Positions 1 through 12,111 are shown, counted from the stretch's first letter. The stretch: 64,000 bases of DNA from Coprococcus phoceensis (GCF_900104635.1 NZ_FNWC01000005.1:1-64000); one strand, 5' to 3'. Notes: generated by a model not told the origin, from the sequence alone. Program-made: numbers and translations.

Positions 1-108
1 TAATAATTAACTCATTCGAACACAACGAATTAAAAAAATGACCTATTACCAACGCACATCACGCTAGGTGTGTGTAGCAGACATCCATTCCCGTGGATGG
101 AAGCAGTT
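1..108 (+). other. 3' part of 16S-23S spacer
   Basis: This is the sequence just before the 23S rRNA gene. It contains no recognisable tRNA or 5S gene. A short hairpin (CATCCA..TGGATG, about 82-99) lies just before the 23S 5' end and probably forms part of the processing stalk. The spacer continues beyond the left edge, so upstream tRNA, 5S or 16S genes cannot be judged. Confidence 0.6.
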
Positions 109-3003
<2,895 letters not shown>

Positions 3004-3085
3004 AAAAGGTGATAGGAACAAGAAGGATGAAGAGAAAGCTTATCAAAGTGGATTGTATGTGATTTTGAAGGTATATAAAGTGAAG

Positions 3086-3114
3086 CATCTGGAGATTATT
3101 TCCAGATGTTTTTT
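3086..3114 (+). terminator. rRNA operon terminator
   Basis: Stem CATCTGGA / TCCAGATG with a 7-nt loop followed by TTTTTT. It lies 83 nt after the 23S 3' end, with no 5S gene between, so it probably ends the rRNA transcript. Confidence 0.8.
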
Positions 3115-3176
3115 AGTTTTATAATAAATTGCCTTCTATGCAATTAAAAATATTTATTTCCGGAGGAGAATAGTTG

Positions 3177-4358
3177 ATGAAAAATCAATATCATAAAACA
3201 ATCTATGCATGCTTTTTGGGGTATATTGTACAAGCGATTGTCAATAATTTTGTTCCGCTGTTATTTTTAACTTTTGAGGAAACCTATCAAATACCATTGT
3301 CCAGGATTACACTCCTTGTGACGATTAATTTTGCAGTACAGCTATTGGTGGATTTACTGGCAATTGGATTCGTGGATCGCATTGGATACCGGGTGTCGAT
3401 TTTAATAGCACATATTTTTTCAGCAGGTGGAGTATTGCTGTTAACAGTATTGCCGGATAGGTGTTCAGAGCCATTTGTAGGTCTTTTGATTGCAGTGATA
3501 ATCTACGCGACAGGAGGAGGTCTCTTGGAAGTTTTGGTAAGTCCAATAATAGAGTCGTGCCCAACAGACAATAAGGAGGCAGCAATGAGCCTTTTACATT
3601 CATTTTATTGTTGGGGACATGTTGGAGTTGTATTTCTTTCCACTGTCTTTTTTGCTGTTTTTGGAATTGACAACTGGAAAATCATGGCGATAATATGGGC
3701 ATGTATTCCATTGGCGAATACAATTTTGTTTGCAAAAGTCCCAATTGCACCATTGATAGGAGAAGGAGAGAAGGGACTTACGATAAAAGAGTTATGCTCA
3801 AAGAAACTATTTTGGCTATTTCTTTTAATGATGATATGTGCCGGAGCGAGTGAACAAGCTGTTAGTCAATGGGCATCTACATTTGCGGAAAAAGGTTTGG
3901 GTGTAAGCAAAACAATCGGAGATCTGGCAGGACCGATGTTCTTTGCAATCTGTATGGGACTTTCCAGAGCATATTATGGAAAATTTGGAGAAAAAATAAA
4001 TTTGCAGCGTTTTATGATTGGAAGCAGCATGCTATGTGTGGTTTCTTATCTTGGAATCGTATTTTTTACGATACCGGCGTTGGGGCTTATTTCTTGTGGA
4101 ATTGCCGGATTATCTGTAGGAATTATGTGGCCGGGAACGTTTAGTATGGCATCAGCGTCCATAAAGAGAGGTGGAACAGCGATGTTTGCGCTGATGGCGC
4201 TTGCAGGAGATCTTGGATGCGCAGGAGGTCCGACCGTCGTAGGAATGGTTTCCGGTCATTTTGCAGATAATTTGCAGATGGGAACTTTGGCGGCAATTGT
4301 ATTTCCGGTGATATTATGTGTGGGATTAGCATATACAAAGAAAGTACGAAATGTGTGA
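3177..4358 (+). CDS. MFS transporter
   Basis: A 393-residue, strongly hydrophobic protein with about 12 predicted membrane segments and the short loop FVDRIGYRVS after helix 2, typical of the major facilitator superfamily. It probably moves a small solute across the cell membrane by a proton- or cation-coupled mechanism; the substrate cannot be read from sequence. ATG 3177 is chosen over the TTG directly before it because GGAGGAG (3162-3168) is 8 nt upstream. It is a single gene between the rRNA terminator and a bidirectional terminator shared with the converging desulfidase-like gene. Confidence 0.85.
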   Translation: MKNQYHKTIYACFLGYIVQAIVNNFVPLLFLTFEETYQIPLSRITLLVTINFAVQLLVDLLAIGFVDRIGYRVSILIAHIFSAGGVLLLTVLPDRCSEPFVGLLIAVIIYATGGGLLEVLVSPIIESCPTDNKEAAMSLLHSFYCWGHVGVVFLSTVFFAVFGIDNWKIMAIIWACIPLANTILFAKVPIAPLIGEGEKGLTIKELCSKKLFWLFLLMMICAGASEQAVSQWASTFAEKGLGVSKTIGDLAGPMFFAICMGLSRAYYGKFGEKINLQRFMIGSSMLCVVSYLGIVFFTIPALGLISCGIAGLSVGIMWPGTFSMASASIKRGGTAMFALMALAGDLGCAGGPTVVGMVSGHFADNLQMGTLAAIVFPVILCVGLAYTKKVRNV

Positions 4359-4396
4359 TTGTGGAGGGATATGTAATTATCTCTCCACAATTTTTG
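4358..4396. terminator. bidirectional terminator
   Basis: A 14-bp stem (ATTGTGGAGGGATA / TATCTCTCCACAAT, one G-T pair) followed by TTTTTG on the + strand. It separates the converging MFS and desulfidase-like genes; both stop codons lie in or beside it. Confidence 0.8.
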
Positions 4397-4934
4397 AATT
4401 TGGTGGAAATAAAAATGTTTCAATAGAGAAAAAAGGAACGTTTAAGCAGCGCTCTTCTAACAGCTTTTGAAACACTTCCATGAAAATGCCAGAGTGTTTT
4501 ACTTTTCTGAGCGTCTGGATAGATTCAGTTAAATCAGGAATGCCAGTTAATTCTCCACCCCAATCGCCGTCGTAGGTCGAATGAACACCGCAGCTCGGAC
4601 TTCCGTCGATTCCAACGATTCCTAAGAGTTCAAAACGTTCTGGGGAAGAAAGATATTCTTCAATCTGCATGAGAACTGGTTCCAGCATACGTTCTGTCTC
4701 TTTACGGAAAAAAGGAGTGTCGAACTGAGAGACAGCATGCCCCCAGCGATTACTGCCATATAAGAGAAATTCAGGGCATGGGAGTTGGATGAGTTCAATG
4801 TCACTGTCTAATATTTGTTTTAAGAAGGCTCTTTTGGAAATTCGTTCAGATTGTTGAGCTTCTAAATTTTGATGTTTTAATTTTGCCGCATCGTTCAAAA
4901 AACAATGGCTGACAAATAAAATTTTTTGTCTCAT
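4377..4934 (-). CDS. TudS-related putative desulfidase (DUF523/CD3072-type)
   Basis: A 185-residue soluble protein with three spaced cysteines in the motifs SHCFLN (Cys11), LPCPE (Cys53) and GSPSCG (Cys115). This is the pattern of DUF523/TudS proteins, whose characterised member, thiouracil desulfidase, uses three cysteines to hold a [4Fe-4S] cluster. I infer an iron-sulfur enzyme removing sulfur from a thiolated small molecule. It lies back to back with an ECF S component, as I recall for the CD3072/CD3073 pair of Clostridioides difficile, so uptake and desulfuration of one compound is a reasonable joint role. The exact substrate is unknown. Confidence 0.75.
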   Translation of the reverse strand: MRQKILFVSHCFLNDAAKLKHQNLEAQQSERISKRAFLKQILDSDIELIQLPCPEFLLYGSNRWGHAVSQFDTPFFRKETERMLEPVLMQIEEYLSSPERFELLGIVGIDGSPSCGVHSTYDGDWGGELTGIPDLTESIQTLRKVKHSGIFMEVFQKLLEERCLNVPFFSIETFLFPPNSKIVER

Positions 4935-5092
4935 AAAATAAATCCTCCGCTTTATATTATAGATATTGTATCATTTTTTTTAAGAAAAGGTTATAGAAAA
5001 ATATAATATACATATAAAAATATTCAATTTTTCAAAAAGTTGATGTGTTGATAAAATAGTCTTAGATGTATTTAAAGGAGGAGAAAAGAGAG

Positions 5093-5668
5093 ATGAACAA
5101 AGAAATTTCAGGGACAACAAGACTTGTGTTGTGTGGTCTCGCAATTGCACTGAATATAGTGCTTGGAATCGTGACGGCAGCGTTGAAATTCCCATTTTAT
5201 CTGGATGTGATGGGGACGATATTCATTGCAATTTATTTTGGACCGTGGTATGGAGCAGTTGTTGGAGCGTTGACTAATATTTTGACAAGCCTTTTTAGCG
5301 GTTCGTTTACCGGAATGCCATTTATGTTAGTGAGTATTGTGGTAGCGTTGATTGTCGGCTTTGTATTCCGTAAAGTGAAATTTAATTTTGTAACGGCGTT
5401 GGTTGTTGGAATCATTACAGGAATTGCAGCGCCGGTTGTGGGGACACCGATTGGGATTGCAGTTTATGGAGGACTGACAGGTACGATATCTGATGTGGCG
5501 GTAATGTTCTTAAAACAGAGTGGAGCAGGTATTTTTGCGGCATCATTTATACCGAAGTTATTCAATAATTTACTTGATAAAATCGGTTCTATTTTGATTG
5601 TATATTTGGTAGTGTTATCATTGCCGGGAAATTTGAAACCAAAATGTTTCGGTAAAAATAAGAGATAG
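5093..5668 (+). CDS. ECF transporter S component (CD3073-type)
   Basis: A 191-residue membrane protein with about six hydrophobic segments and a glycine-rich pattern (FYLDVMGTIF, YGAVVGALTN) typical of ECF S components, which bind a vitamin or related molecule and work with a shared EcfA/A'/T module. No EcfAAT genes are nearby, so it would be a group II S subunit. ATG 5093 is chosen because AAAGGAGGAG lies just before it; the ATG at 5066 in the same frame would place that ribosome site inside the gene. It is divergent from the TudS-like gene across 158 bp, suggesting shared control. Confidence 0.8.
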   Translation: MNKEISGTTRLVLCGLAIALNIVLGIVTAALKFPFYLDVMGTIFIAIYFGPWYGAVVGALTNILTSLFSGSFTGMPFMLVSIVVALIVGFVFRKVKFNFVTALVVGIITGIAAPVVGTPIGIAVYGGLTGTISDVAVMFLKQSGAGIFAASFIPKLFNNLLDKIGSILIVYLVVLSLPGNLKPKCFGKNKR

Positions 5669-5698
5669 TTTATAAAAGAAGAATAAATGCGCATTATC

Positions 5699-5739
5699 AG
5701 CAGGAGTGAGAAGTAGTCACTCCTGCTTTTGTTAATTAG
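5699..5739 (+). terminator. terminator after ECF S gene
   Basis: An 11-bp perfect stem (AGCAGGAGTGA / TCACTCCTGCT) with a 7-nt loop, then TTTTGTT. Confidence 0.85.
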
Positions 5740-5797
5740 ATATTTAATTAAATTTTGACAAAAAATATAAAAAAAATGTTAAATAGAAGGATTTTCA

Positions 5798-5844
5798 TTG
5801 ACATTTTTAGTGAATACTAATAATATAACGGTTAGACATCTAAC
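5798..5844 (+). promoter_or_regulatory. promoter with overlapping MarR-type operator
   Basis: TTGACA (5798-5803), a 17-nt spacer and TATAAT-like TAATAT (5821-5826) form a near-consensus sigma-A promoter. The palindrome GTTAGA-CA-TCTAAC (5831-5844) covers the expected start point, so a bound dimer would block transcription. It drives the MarR gene and the two exporter genes; autoregulation by the MarR protein is inferred. Confidence 0.8.
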
Positions 5845-5868
5845 TAATTTGGAAAGGAGAAGAAAGGG

Positions 5869-6297
5869 ATGGAGAATAATACACAGTTGCTGGTGAACCA
5901 AGTACTGCATCTGTATATTCAAAGAAGTATGCACTTACTGCGGGACTTGAAAATACATCCTGGGCAATGCGGCATGTTGTGGGGATTAAGCCAAAATGAC
6001 GGACTTTCACAAAAGGAACTTGCATCTAAAATGGGGATTACGCCACCGTCTATTACGGTGATGATCCGAAAGATGGAAGCGGAAGATCTGATTGAAAAGC
6101 ATCAGGATGAGAAGGATCAAAGAATTACCCGTATTTATATTACAGAAAAGGGAAGAAAAATCGCAGAGAATATGGATGATGCTTTGCATCAGCTTGAGAA
6201 AGAGGCATTTGCAAATATGAGCGAGCAGGAGATTATGCTGCTTCACAGATTGCTATTGCAAATGAAAGAGAACCTTATAAAAGGCGAGAAAGACTAG
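5869..6297 (+). CDS. MarR family transcriptional regulator
   Basis: A 142-residue protein with a winged-helix core (about residues 30-100): LSQKELASKMGITPPSITVMIRKME is the recognition-helix region, and RITRIYITEKGRK is the wing typical of MarR. MarR proteins are dimeric repressors released by small ligands, often drugs or phenolics. It is the first gene of an operon with an ABC exporter pair starting 18 bp downstream, and a palindromic operator sits on its own promoter, so it most likely represses the exporter until the exported compound is present. Ribosome site AAAGGAG precedes ATG 5869. Confidence 0.9.
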   Translation: MENNTQLLVNQVLHLYIQRSMHLLRDLKIHPGQCGMLWGLSQNDGLSQKELASKMGITPPSITVMIRKMEAEDLIEKHQDEKDQRITRIYITEKGRKIAENMDDALHQLEKEAFANMSEQEIMLLHRLLLQMKENLIKGEKD

Positions 6298-6315
6298 AAA
6301 GGGGAAGACAAAACG

Positions 6316-8553
6316 ATGGGAAAATTATTTAAATTTTTGAAGCCACGTGTAGGTGCGGTGCTTGCAATTGTTGCAGTGCTGATCATTCAGGCATATTGTG
6401 ATCTGTCGCTGCCGGGATACACTTCTGATATTGTAAATGTTGGAATCCAACAGGGAGGAATTGATTCGGCAATTCCGGAACAGATTGCAAAAGACGACAT
6501 GGAAAAGTTATTGCTGTTTGTGTCTAAGGATGATCAGAAAATTGTGATGGATGCCTATACGTTAGATTCTAAGACATATAAAAAAGATGCTTATGTTCTT
6601 AAAGACGATATGTTGAAAGATGAAGATAAGGAAGAAAAATTAATTGATATCCTTGGAAAACCAATGCTGTTGGTATCTGGATTTGATTCAGATTCTGAGA
6701 CGAGCAAACAGATGAAACAGGCAATATTTGCGAATGTGCCTCAGGAGATGCTTACGGAGGATACAACGATATACGATGTACTTTCTATGATGCCAGAGGA
6801 ACAGAGGCTGCAGATGACGAAGCAGTTAGATGAAAAGATGGAAGAGATGCCGGAGACGATGGTGGAACAGGCAGCCACAATATACATCAAGTCTGCGTAT
6901 GAAAATCTGGGAATTGATATGGATAAAGTGCAGACAGATTATATGTTTGCAACTGGTGCAAAGATGATCGCACTTGCGTTTTTAGGAATGGCGGCAAGTG
7001 TGCTTGTAGGTCTTATGGCATCAAAGGTGGCGGCCGCTACCGGACGAGATTTGAGAAGTGGTGTGTTTAAGAAGGTAGTTGGGTTCTCCAATGGGGAGTT
7101 TGATAAATTCTCAACTGCGTCTTTGATCACTAGAAGCACGAATGATATTCAACAGATTCAGATGCTGACGGTAATGATGCTGAGATTGGTGATCTATGCA
7201 CCGATTCTTGGACTGGGTGGTGTGTTTAAAGTATTCCACACAAATGTATCGATGTCATGGATCATCGCACTTGCAGTAGCTCTGATCTTATGTGTTGTGA
7301 TTGTATTGTTTGTTGTGGCAATGCCGAAATTCAAGATGTTGCAGAATCTGGTCGACAAATTAAATCTGGTAACAAGAGAAATATTGACAGGACTTTCTGT
7401 TATCCGTGCATTTAGCACAGAAAAACATGAAGAAGAACGATTTGATAAGGCGAACAAAGATTTGACAAGAACGAATCTATTTGTAAACAGAGCGATGACA
7501 TTTATGATGCCAACTATGATGCTCATTATGAATGGAATTTCAGTGCTGATCGTGTGGAGTGGAGCACATGGAATTAATGACGGACAGATGCAGGTAGGAG
7601 ATATGATGGCATTTATCCAGTACACAATGCAGATTATCATGGCATTCCTAATGATTTGTATGATTTCAATCATGCTCCCAAGAGCAGCTGTTTCCGCAAC
7701 ACGTGTGGATGAGATCCTTACAAGCGAGACTTTGATTCATGATCCAAAAGAACCAAAACAGCTTCCAGAAGATGGAAAAGGTGTTGTGAAATTTGATCAT
7801 GTGTCATTCCGATATCCGGGGGCAGAAGAAGATGTGCTGCACGATATTAATTTTGTGGCACAACCGGGAGAGACTACAGCATTCATCGGAAGTACCGGAA
7901 GTGGAAAATCAACGTTGGTAAATCTGATTCCGAGATTTTATGATGTGACAGAAGGAAGTATCACAATCGATGGAGAGGATATCAGAAACATTACACAGCA
8001 TGAATTGCGTGATCGTCTTGGATACGTGCCGCAAAAAGGTGTGCTGTTCTCCGGAACGATTGAATCCAATATTTTATATGGGAATCCGGATGGTTCTGAA
8101 ACTGAGATGAAAGAGGCTGCAGCAATTGCACAGGCAAGTGATTTCATCGAAGAAAAGAACAAAAAATATGAAAGCAGAATCGCACAGGGTGGTGCAAATG
8201 TATCAGGTGGACAGAAACAGCGTCTGTCAATCGCGCGTGCCATTGCAAAACAGCCGGATGTGTTTATTTTCGATGACAGCTTTTCAGCATTGGATTATAA
8301 GACAGATGTGGCACTTCGAAAGGCTCTGAAGGAGCATACAACAGACAGTGTCGTCCTGATTGTAGCACAGCGAATCAGTACAATTTTGCATGCAGAGCAG
8401 ATTATTGTATTAGATGAAGGAAAAGTAGTAGGAAGAGGAACGCATGAAGAACTTCTGAAAACTTGTGAAGTATATCAGCAGATCGCAATGTCTCAGCTAT
8501 CAGAAGAAGAACTTGCAGGAAAACTCGGAAAGGAGGAGAAGAGTCATGAGTAA
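6316..8553 (+). CDS. ABC exporter subunit 1 (permease-ATPase, degenerate site)
   Basis: A 745-residue fused membrane and ATPase protein. The first helix (about 13-33) is followed by an unusually large hydrophilic insert (about 45-205) before the second, so the subunit is longer than the usual 580-620 residues; the insert should face outside. The ATPase has Walker A GSTGSGKST, signature VSGGQKQR and Walker B VFIFDDS, where Asp replaces the catalytic Glu. With subunit 2, which overlaps it by 8 bp, it forms a heterodimeric multidrug-type exporter with one weak ATP site. The cargo is unknown; MarR control suggests a toxic small molecule. Confidence 0.9.
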   Translation: MGKLFKFLKPRVGAVLAIVAVLIIQAYCDLSLPGYTSDIVNVGIQQGGIDSAIPEQIAKDDMEKLLLFVSKDDQKIVMDAYTLDSKTYKKDAYVLKDDMLKDEDKEEKLIDILGKPMLLVSGFDSDSETSKQMKQAIFANVPQEMLTEDTTIYDVLSMMPEEQRLQMTKQLDEKMEEMPETMVEQAATIYIKSAYENLGIDMDKVQTDYMFATGAKMIALAFLGMAASVLVGLMASKVAAATGRDLRSGVFKKVVGFSNGEFDKFSTASLITRSTNDIQQIQMLTVMMLRLVIYAPILGLGGVFKVFHTNVSMSWIIALAVALILCVVIVLFVVAMPKFKMLQNLVDKLNLVTREILTGLSVIRAFSTEKHEEERFDKANKDLTRTNLFVNRAMTFMMPTMMLIMNGISVLIVWSGAHGINDGQMQVGDMMAFIQYTMQIIMAFLMICMISIMLPRAAVSATRVDEILTSETLIHDPKEPKQLPEDGKGVVKFDHVSFRYPGAEEDVLHDINFVAQPGETTAFIGSTGSGKSTLVNLIPRFYDVTEGSITIDGEDIRNITQHELRDRLGYVPQKGVLFSGTIESNILYGNPDGSETEMKEAAAIAQASDFIEEKNKKYESRIAQGGANVSGGQKQRLSIARAIAKQPDVFIFDDSFSALDYKTDVALRKALKEHTTDSVVLIVAQRISTILHAEQIIVLDEGKVVGRGTHEELLKTCEVYQQIAMSQLSEEELAGKLGKEEKSHE

Positions 8554-10384
8554 AAGGCAGGGAGGCCCTATGGGCGGAGGTCCACACGGAGGAATGGGAG
8601 CCGGAGAAAAGGCAAAAGATTTCAAAGGAACAATCAAGAAATTGATGAAATATCTTTCCGAATATAAAATTGGATTGATTTTTGTTCTCCTTTTTGCAAT
8701 CGGAAGTACGATTTTTAATATCGCGGGACCGAAAATTTTGGGAAAAGCGACAACAGAGATTTTTACAGGACTTGTGGGAAAAGTATCCGGAAGCTCCGGA
8801 ATTGATTTTGAAAAAATCGCACATATTTTGATTTTCCTGATGTGCCTGTATGTAACAAGTGCAATATTTTCATTCATTCAGGGATATATTATGACGGGTG
8901 TGTCACAGAAGCTGACGTATCGCCTTCGAAAAGAGATTTCAGAGAAAATCAATCGTATGCCGATGAACTATTTTGATACAAGGACACATGGAGAAGTATT
9001 GTCACGTGTGACAAACGATATTGATACACTAAGCCAGAGTTTGAACCAAAGTGCAACTCAGATCATTACTTCTTTTACAACAATTATCGGTGTTTTGATC
9101 ATGATGCTGAGCATCAGTCCTCTGATGACCCTTGTGGCACTTTTGATCCTTCCGATTTCGCTTGGATTGATTTCGACAATCGTAAAGCGATCACAGAGAC
9201 ACTTTAAAAACCAGCAGGAATATCTGGGACATGTGAATGGTCAGGTAGAAGAAGTTTATGGCGGGCATAATATTGTAAAGGCATTTAATAAGGAAGCAGA
9301 TGTCATCAAAGAGTTTGATGAGACAAATGAGATCCTGTATCAGTCAGCATGGAAATCACAGTTTTTCTCAGGAATGATGATGCCGATCATGCAGTTTGTG
9401 GGAAATCTTGGATATGTTGCAGTTGCAATCTTAGGAGGATACCTTGCAATTAAGAAAACGATTGAAGTCGGAGATATCCAGTCTTTTATCCAGTATGTAA
9501 GAAACTTTACACAACCAATTACGCAGGTAGCTCAGGTTGCCAATATGCTGCAGTCGACAGCAGCCGCTTCGGAAAGAGTGTTTGAATTCCTGGAAGAAGA
9601 GGAGGAAGATCAATTTGCGCAAAATCCAGTGTCAGTAGAGGGACTGGAAGGAAATGTGGAGTTTGATCATGTTCATTTCGGATATAATGCGGATAAGATT
9701 ATTATCAATGATTTTTCAGCGAAGGTAAAACAGGGACAGAAAATTGCGATTGTTGGACCGACCGGAGCAGGAAAGACGACGATGATCAAATTGCTGATGC
9801 GTTTCTATGACGTAAACAGCGGTGCGATTCTGATTGACGGACATAACCTGAAAGATTTCAATCGAGGTGAACTTCGTCAGATGTTTGGAATGGTTCTTCA
9901 GGACACATGGTTATTCCATGGAAGTATCAAGGAAAATATCCGGTATGGAAAATTGGATGCGACAGACGAGGAAGTTATTGAGGCAGCAAAAGCGGCTCAT
10001 GTACATCGATTTGTGCAGACTCTTCCGAACGGCTATGATATGGAACTGAATGAGGAGGCAAGCAATGTTTCTCAGGGACAGAAGCAGCTTTTGACGATTG
10101 CGAGAGCGATTCTTGCAGATCCGAAGATTTTGATTTTGGATGAGGCGACAAGTTCGGTAGATACGCGAACTGAAGTGCGGATTCAAAAAGCAATGGATAA
10201 CCTCATGCGAGGAAGAACAAGTTTTATCATTGCGCACAGATTGTCTACGATTCGTGATGCGGATCTGATTCTTGTGATGAAAGACGGTGATATTATCGAG
10301 CAGGGAAATCACGAGGAATTGCTGAAACAAAATGGATTTTATGCAGAACTTTATAATTCACAGTTTGAAAAAACGAGTGCATAA
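8546..10384 (+). CDS. ABC exporter subunit 2 (permease-ATPase, catalytic site)
   Basis: A 612-residue permease-ATPase. A glycine-rich N-terminus (about 1-25) precedes six membrane helices (about 45-330) and an ATPase with Walker A GPTGAGKTT, Walker B ILILDEA with the catalytic Glu, and an altered signature VSQGQKQ. The altered signature pairs with the weak Walker B of subunit 1, and the normal halves pair with each other: one competent and one degenerate site, as in characterised heterodimeric exporters. ATG 8546 follows AAGGAGGAG and overlaps the previous stop, implying translational coupling. An earlier in-frame ATG at 8465 lies deep in subunit 1 and lacks a ribosome site. Confidence 0.9.
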   Translation: MSKRQGGPMGGGPHGGMGAGEKAKDFKGTIKKLMKYLSEYKIGLIFVLLFAIGSTIFNIAGPKILGKATTEIFTGLVGKVSGSSGIDFEKIAHILIFLMCLYVTSAIFSFIQGYIMTGVSQKLTYRLRKEISEKINRMPMNYFDTRTHGEVLSRVTNDIDTLSQSLNQSATQIITSFTTIIGVLIMMLSISPLMTLVALLILPISLGLISTIVKRSQRHFKNQQEYLGHVNGQVEEVYGGHNIVKAFNKEADVIKEFDETNEILYQSAWKSQFFSGMMMPIMQFVGNLGYVAVAILGGYLAIKKTIEVGDIQSFIQYVRNFTQPITQVAQVANMLQSTAAASERVFEFLEEEEEDQFAQNPVSVEGLEGNVEFDHVHFGYNADKIIINDFSAKVKQGQKIAIVGPTGAGKTTMIKLLMRFYDVNSGAILIDGHNLKDFNRGELRQMFGMVLQDTWLFHGSIKENIRYGKLDATDEEVIEAAKAAHVHRFVQTLPNGYDMELNEEASNVSQGQKQLLTIARAILADPKILILDEATSSVDTRTEVRIQKAMDNLMRGRTSFIIAHRLSTIRDADLILVMKDGDIIEQGNHEELLKQNGFYAELYNSQFEKTSA

Positions 10385-10391
10385 ATAAAAA

Positions 10392-10436
10392 AGAAGACGA
10401 GGGAAATGGAAGATTTCTCTCGTCTTACTTTTTATA
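10392..10436 (+). terminator. terminator after ABC exporter operon
   Basis: Stem AAGACGAG / CTCGTCTT with a long loop, then ACTTTTTAT. It lies between the exporter operon and the converging DUF1846 gene. Confidence 0.65.
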
Positions 10437-10439
10437 AAA

Positions 10440-11918
10440 TTAGTGATAAATTCGTTTGTTTTCATACTTTGCTTCTGAAGTGAGTTGAACGTTCAAACGT
10501 TTAAATTGCTTGATGTCCACAGAAGAAAGCATTACAGAAGTGTGAGCCTGACATCCACTTAACTTAGGAATCTGTTCCAAAGCAAGTTTTGCGTTGTCAT
10601 CTGTAGCAGCACAGATAGAAAGCGCAATCAGAATTTCATCTGTGTGAAGTCTTGGATTGATACTTCCAAGGTATTCTGTCTTTAACTTTTGAATCGGTTC
10701 AATTACACTTGGTGAAATCAAGTGTAATTCGTCATTCAATCCGGCAAGATTTTTTAGGGCATTCAAAAGCAGTGCTGAGGATGCACCGAGAAGACAGGAA
10801 GTCTTTCCAGTGATAATCTGTCCGTTTGGAAGTTCCATAGCAGCAGCAGGACCATTCGTTTCTTCGGCACGTTTGAGCGCGGCATCCACCACTTTTCTGT
10901 CTTCCACTGTGATATGAGCCTGTTTCATCAGAAGTTCAATCTTGAATGCTTCTTCCTCCTGTGCAGTTCCTTCCGCCAATCCATTTAATGCAGCGTAATA
11001 ACGGCGGATAATCTCCTGATTGGAAGCTTCGCGGCAAGCGTCATCATCACAGATGCAATTTCCAGCCATGTTAACGCCCATATCTGTTGGAGACTTATAA
11101 GGATTTTCTCCGTAAATTCGTTCGAAAATAGCATCTAGAACTGGGAAAATCTCAACGTCACGATTATAGTTGACTGTTGTGACTCCGTAGGCATCCAAGT
11201 GGAACGGGTCGATCATGTTCACATCATTTAAGTCAGCTGTTGCAGCCTCATAAGCAAGGTTCACAGGATGCTTTAGCGGAATATTCCAAATTGGGAACGT
11301 CTCAAATTTTGCATATCCGGCGCGGATCCCTCTCTTATGTTCGTGATACAACTGTGAAAGGCAAGTTGCCATCTTACCGCTTCCAGGACCAGGTGCAGTG
11401 ATGATGACAAGTGGTCTGGATGTCTCAATATAATCATTCTTTCCATAACCTTCATCACTTACGATCAACGGAATATTAGATGGATATCCTTCGATGGAGT
11501 AGTGTGTATACACTTTGATTCCAAGTTTTTCCAAACGAGCTTTGAATAAATTTGCACTTCCCTGACCGGAATATTGTGTGATTACGACACTTCCGACAAA
11601 CAATCCTTTTTCTTTAAAAGAGTCCATCAGTCTCAAGACATCTGAATCGTATGTGATTCCAAGGTCTCCGCGGACTTTATTCTTTTCAATGTCTCCGGCA
11701 CTGATTACAATTACGATCTCCGCCTGATCTGACAGCTGCATCAATAATCGGAGTTTGCTGTCGGGAGCAAATCCAGGTAATACGCGGGCAGCATGATAAT
11801 CGTCAAATAATTTTCCGCCAAACTCCAAATAAAGTTTGTTATCAAAGTGATTAATCCGTTCTCGAATATGTTCCGACTGCATTTTTAAATACTTTTCGTT
11901 ATCAAATCCAATTTTCAT
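10440..11918 (-). CDS. DUF1846 (UPF0371) family protein
   Basis: A 492-residue soluble protein matching DUF1846/UPF0371, a conserved Firmicutes family. The segment ITAPGPGSGKMATCLSQLY (about 172-190) is a glycine-rich, P-loop-like stretch, and a CICDDDACREA cysteine pair lies near residue 290. The biochemical role is not settled as far as I know, so none is assigned. Its start is divergent from ftsH across about 190 bp with room for promoters on both sides. Confidence 0.85.
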   Translation of the reverse strand: MKIGFDNEKYLKMQSEHIRERINHFDNKLYLEFGGKLFDDYHAARVLPGFAPDSKLRLLMQLSDQAEIVIVISAGDIEKNKVRGDLGITYDSDVLRLMDSFKEKGLFVGSVVITQYSGQGSANLFKARLEKLGIKVYTHYSIEGYPSNIPLIVSDEGYGKNDYIETSRPLVIITAPGPGSGKMATCLSQLYHEHKRGIRAGYAKFETFPIWNIPLKHPVNLAYEAATADLNDVNMIDPFHLDAYGVTTVNYNRDVEIFPVLDAIFERIYGENPYKSPTDMGVNMAGNCICDDDACREASNQEIIRRYYAALNGLAEGTAQEEEAFKIELLMKQAHITVEDRKVVDAALKRAEETNGPAAAMELPNGQIITGKTSCLLGASSALLLNALKNLAGLNDELHLISPSVIEPIQKLKTEYLGSINPRLHTDEILIALSICAATDDNAKLALEQIPKLSGCQAHTSVMLSSVDIKQFKRLNVQLTSEAKYENKRIYH

Positions 11919-12111
11919 AAGTAATCCATCCCTCTATTAAAAGTTTTTCCTACATTGTTCAATGGCATAATAAATGCACTAGGATAGTATACTACAAAAT
12001 AGATTATTTTACAAAAGTTTTAGAAAAGTATTTGCGTATTTCATAATGTTTTTATTGATTTATAGAAAAGCAGTACTTATAATAAAGAAGATAGAGATTA
12101 GGAGGATAAAG

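Noticed and set aside
7194..7673. A 159-codon minus-strand frame
   Set aside because: It mirrors the membrane part of ABC exporter subunit 1 and has no ribosome site.
12046..12111. A longer N-terminus for FtsH
   Set aside because: No ribosome site before 12046, whereas TTAGGAGG directly precedes the ATG at 12112 and gives a normal FtsH start.
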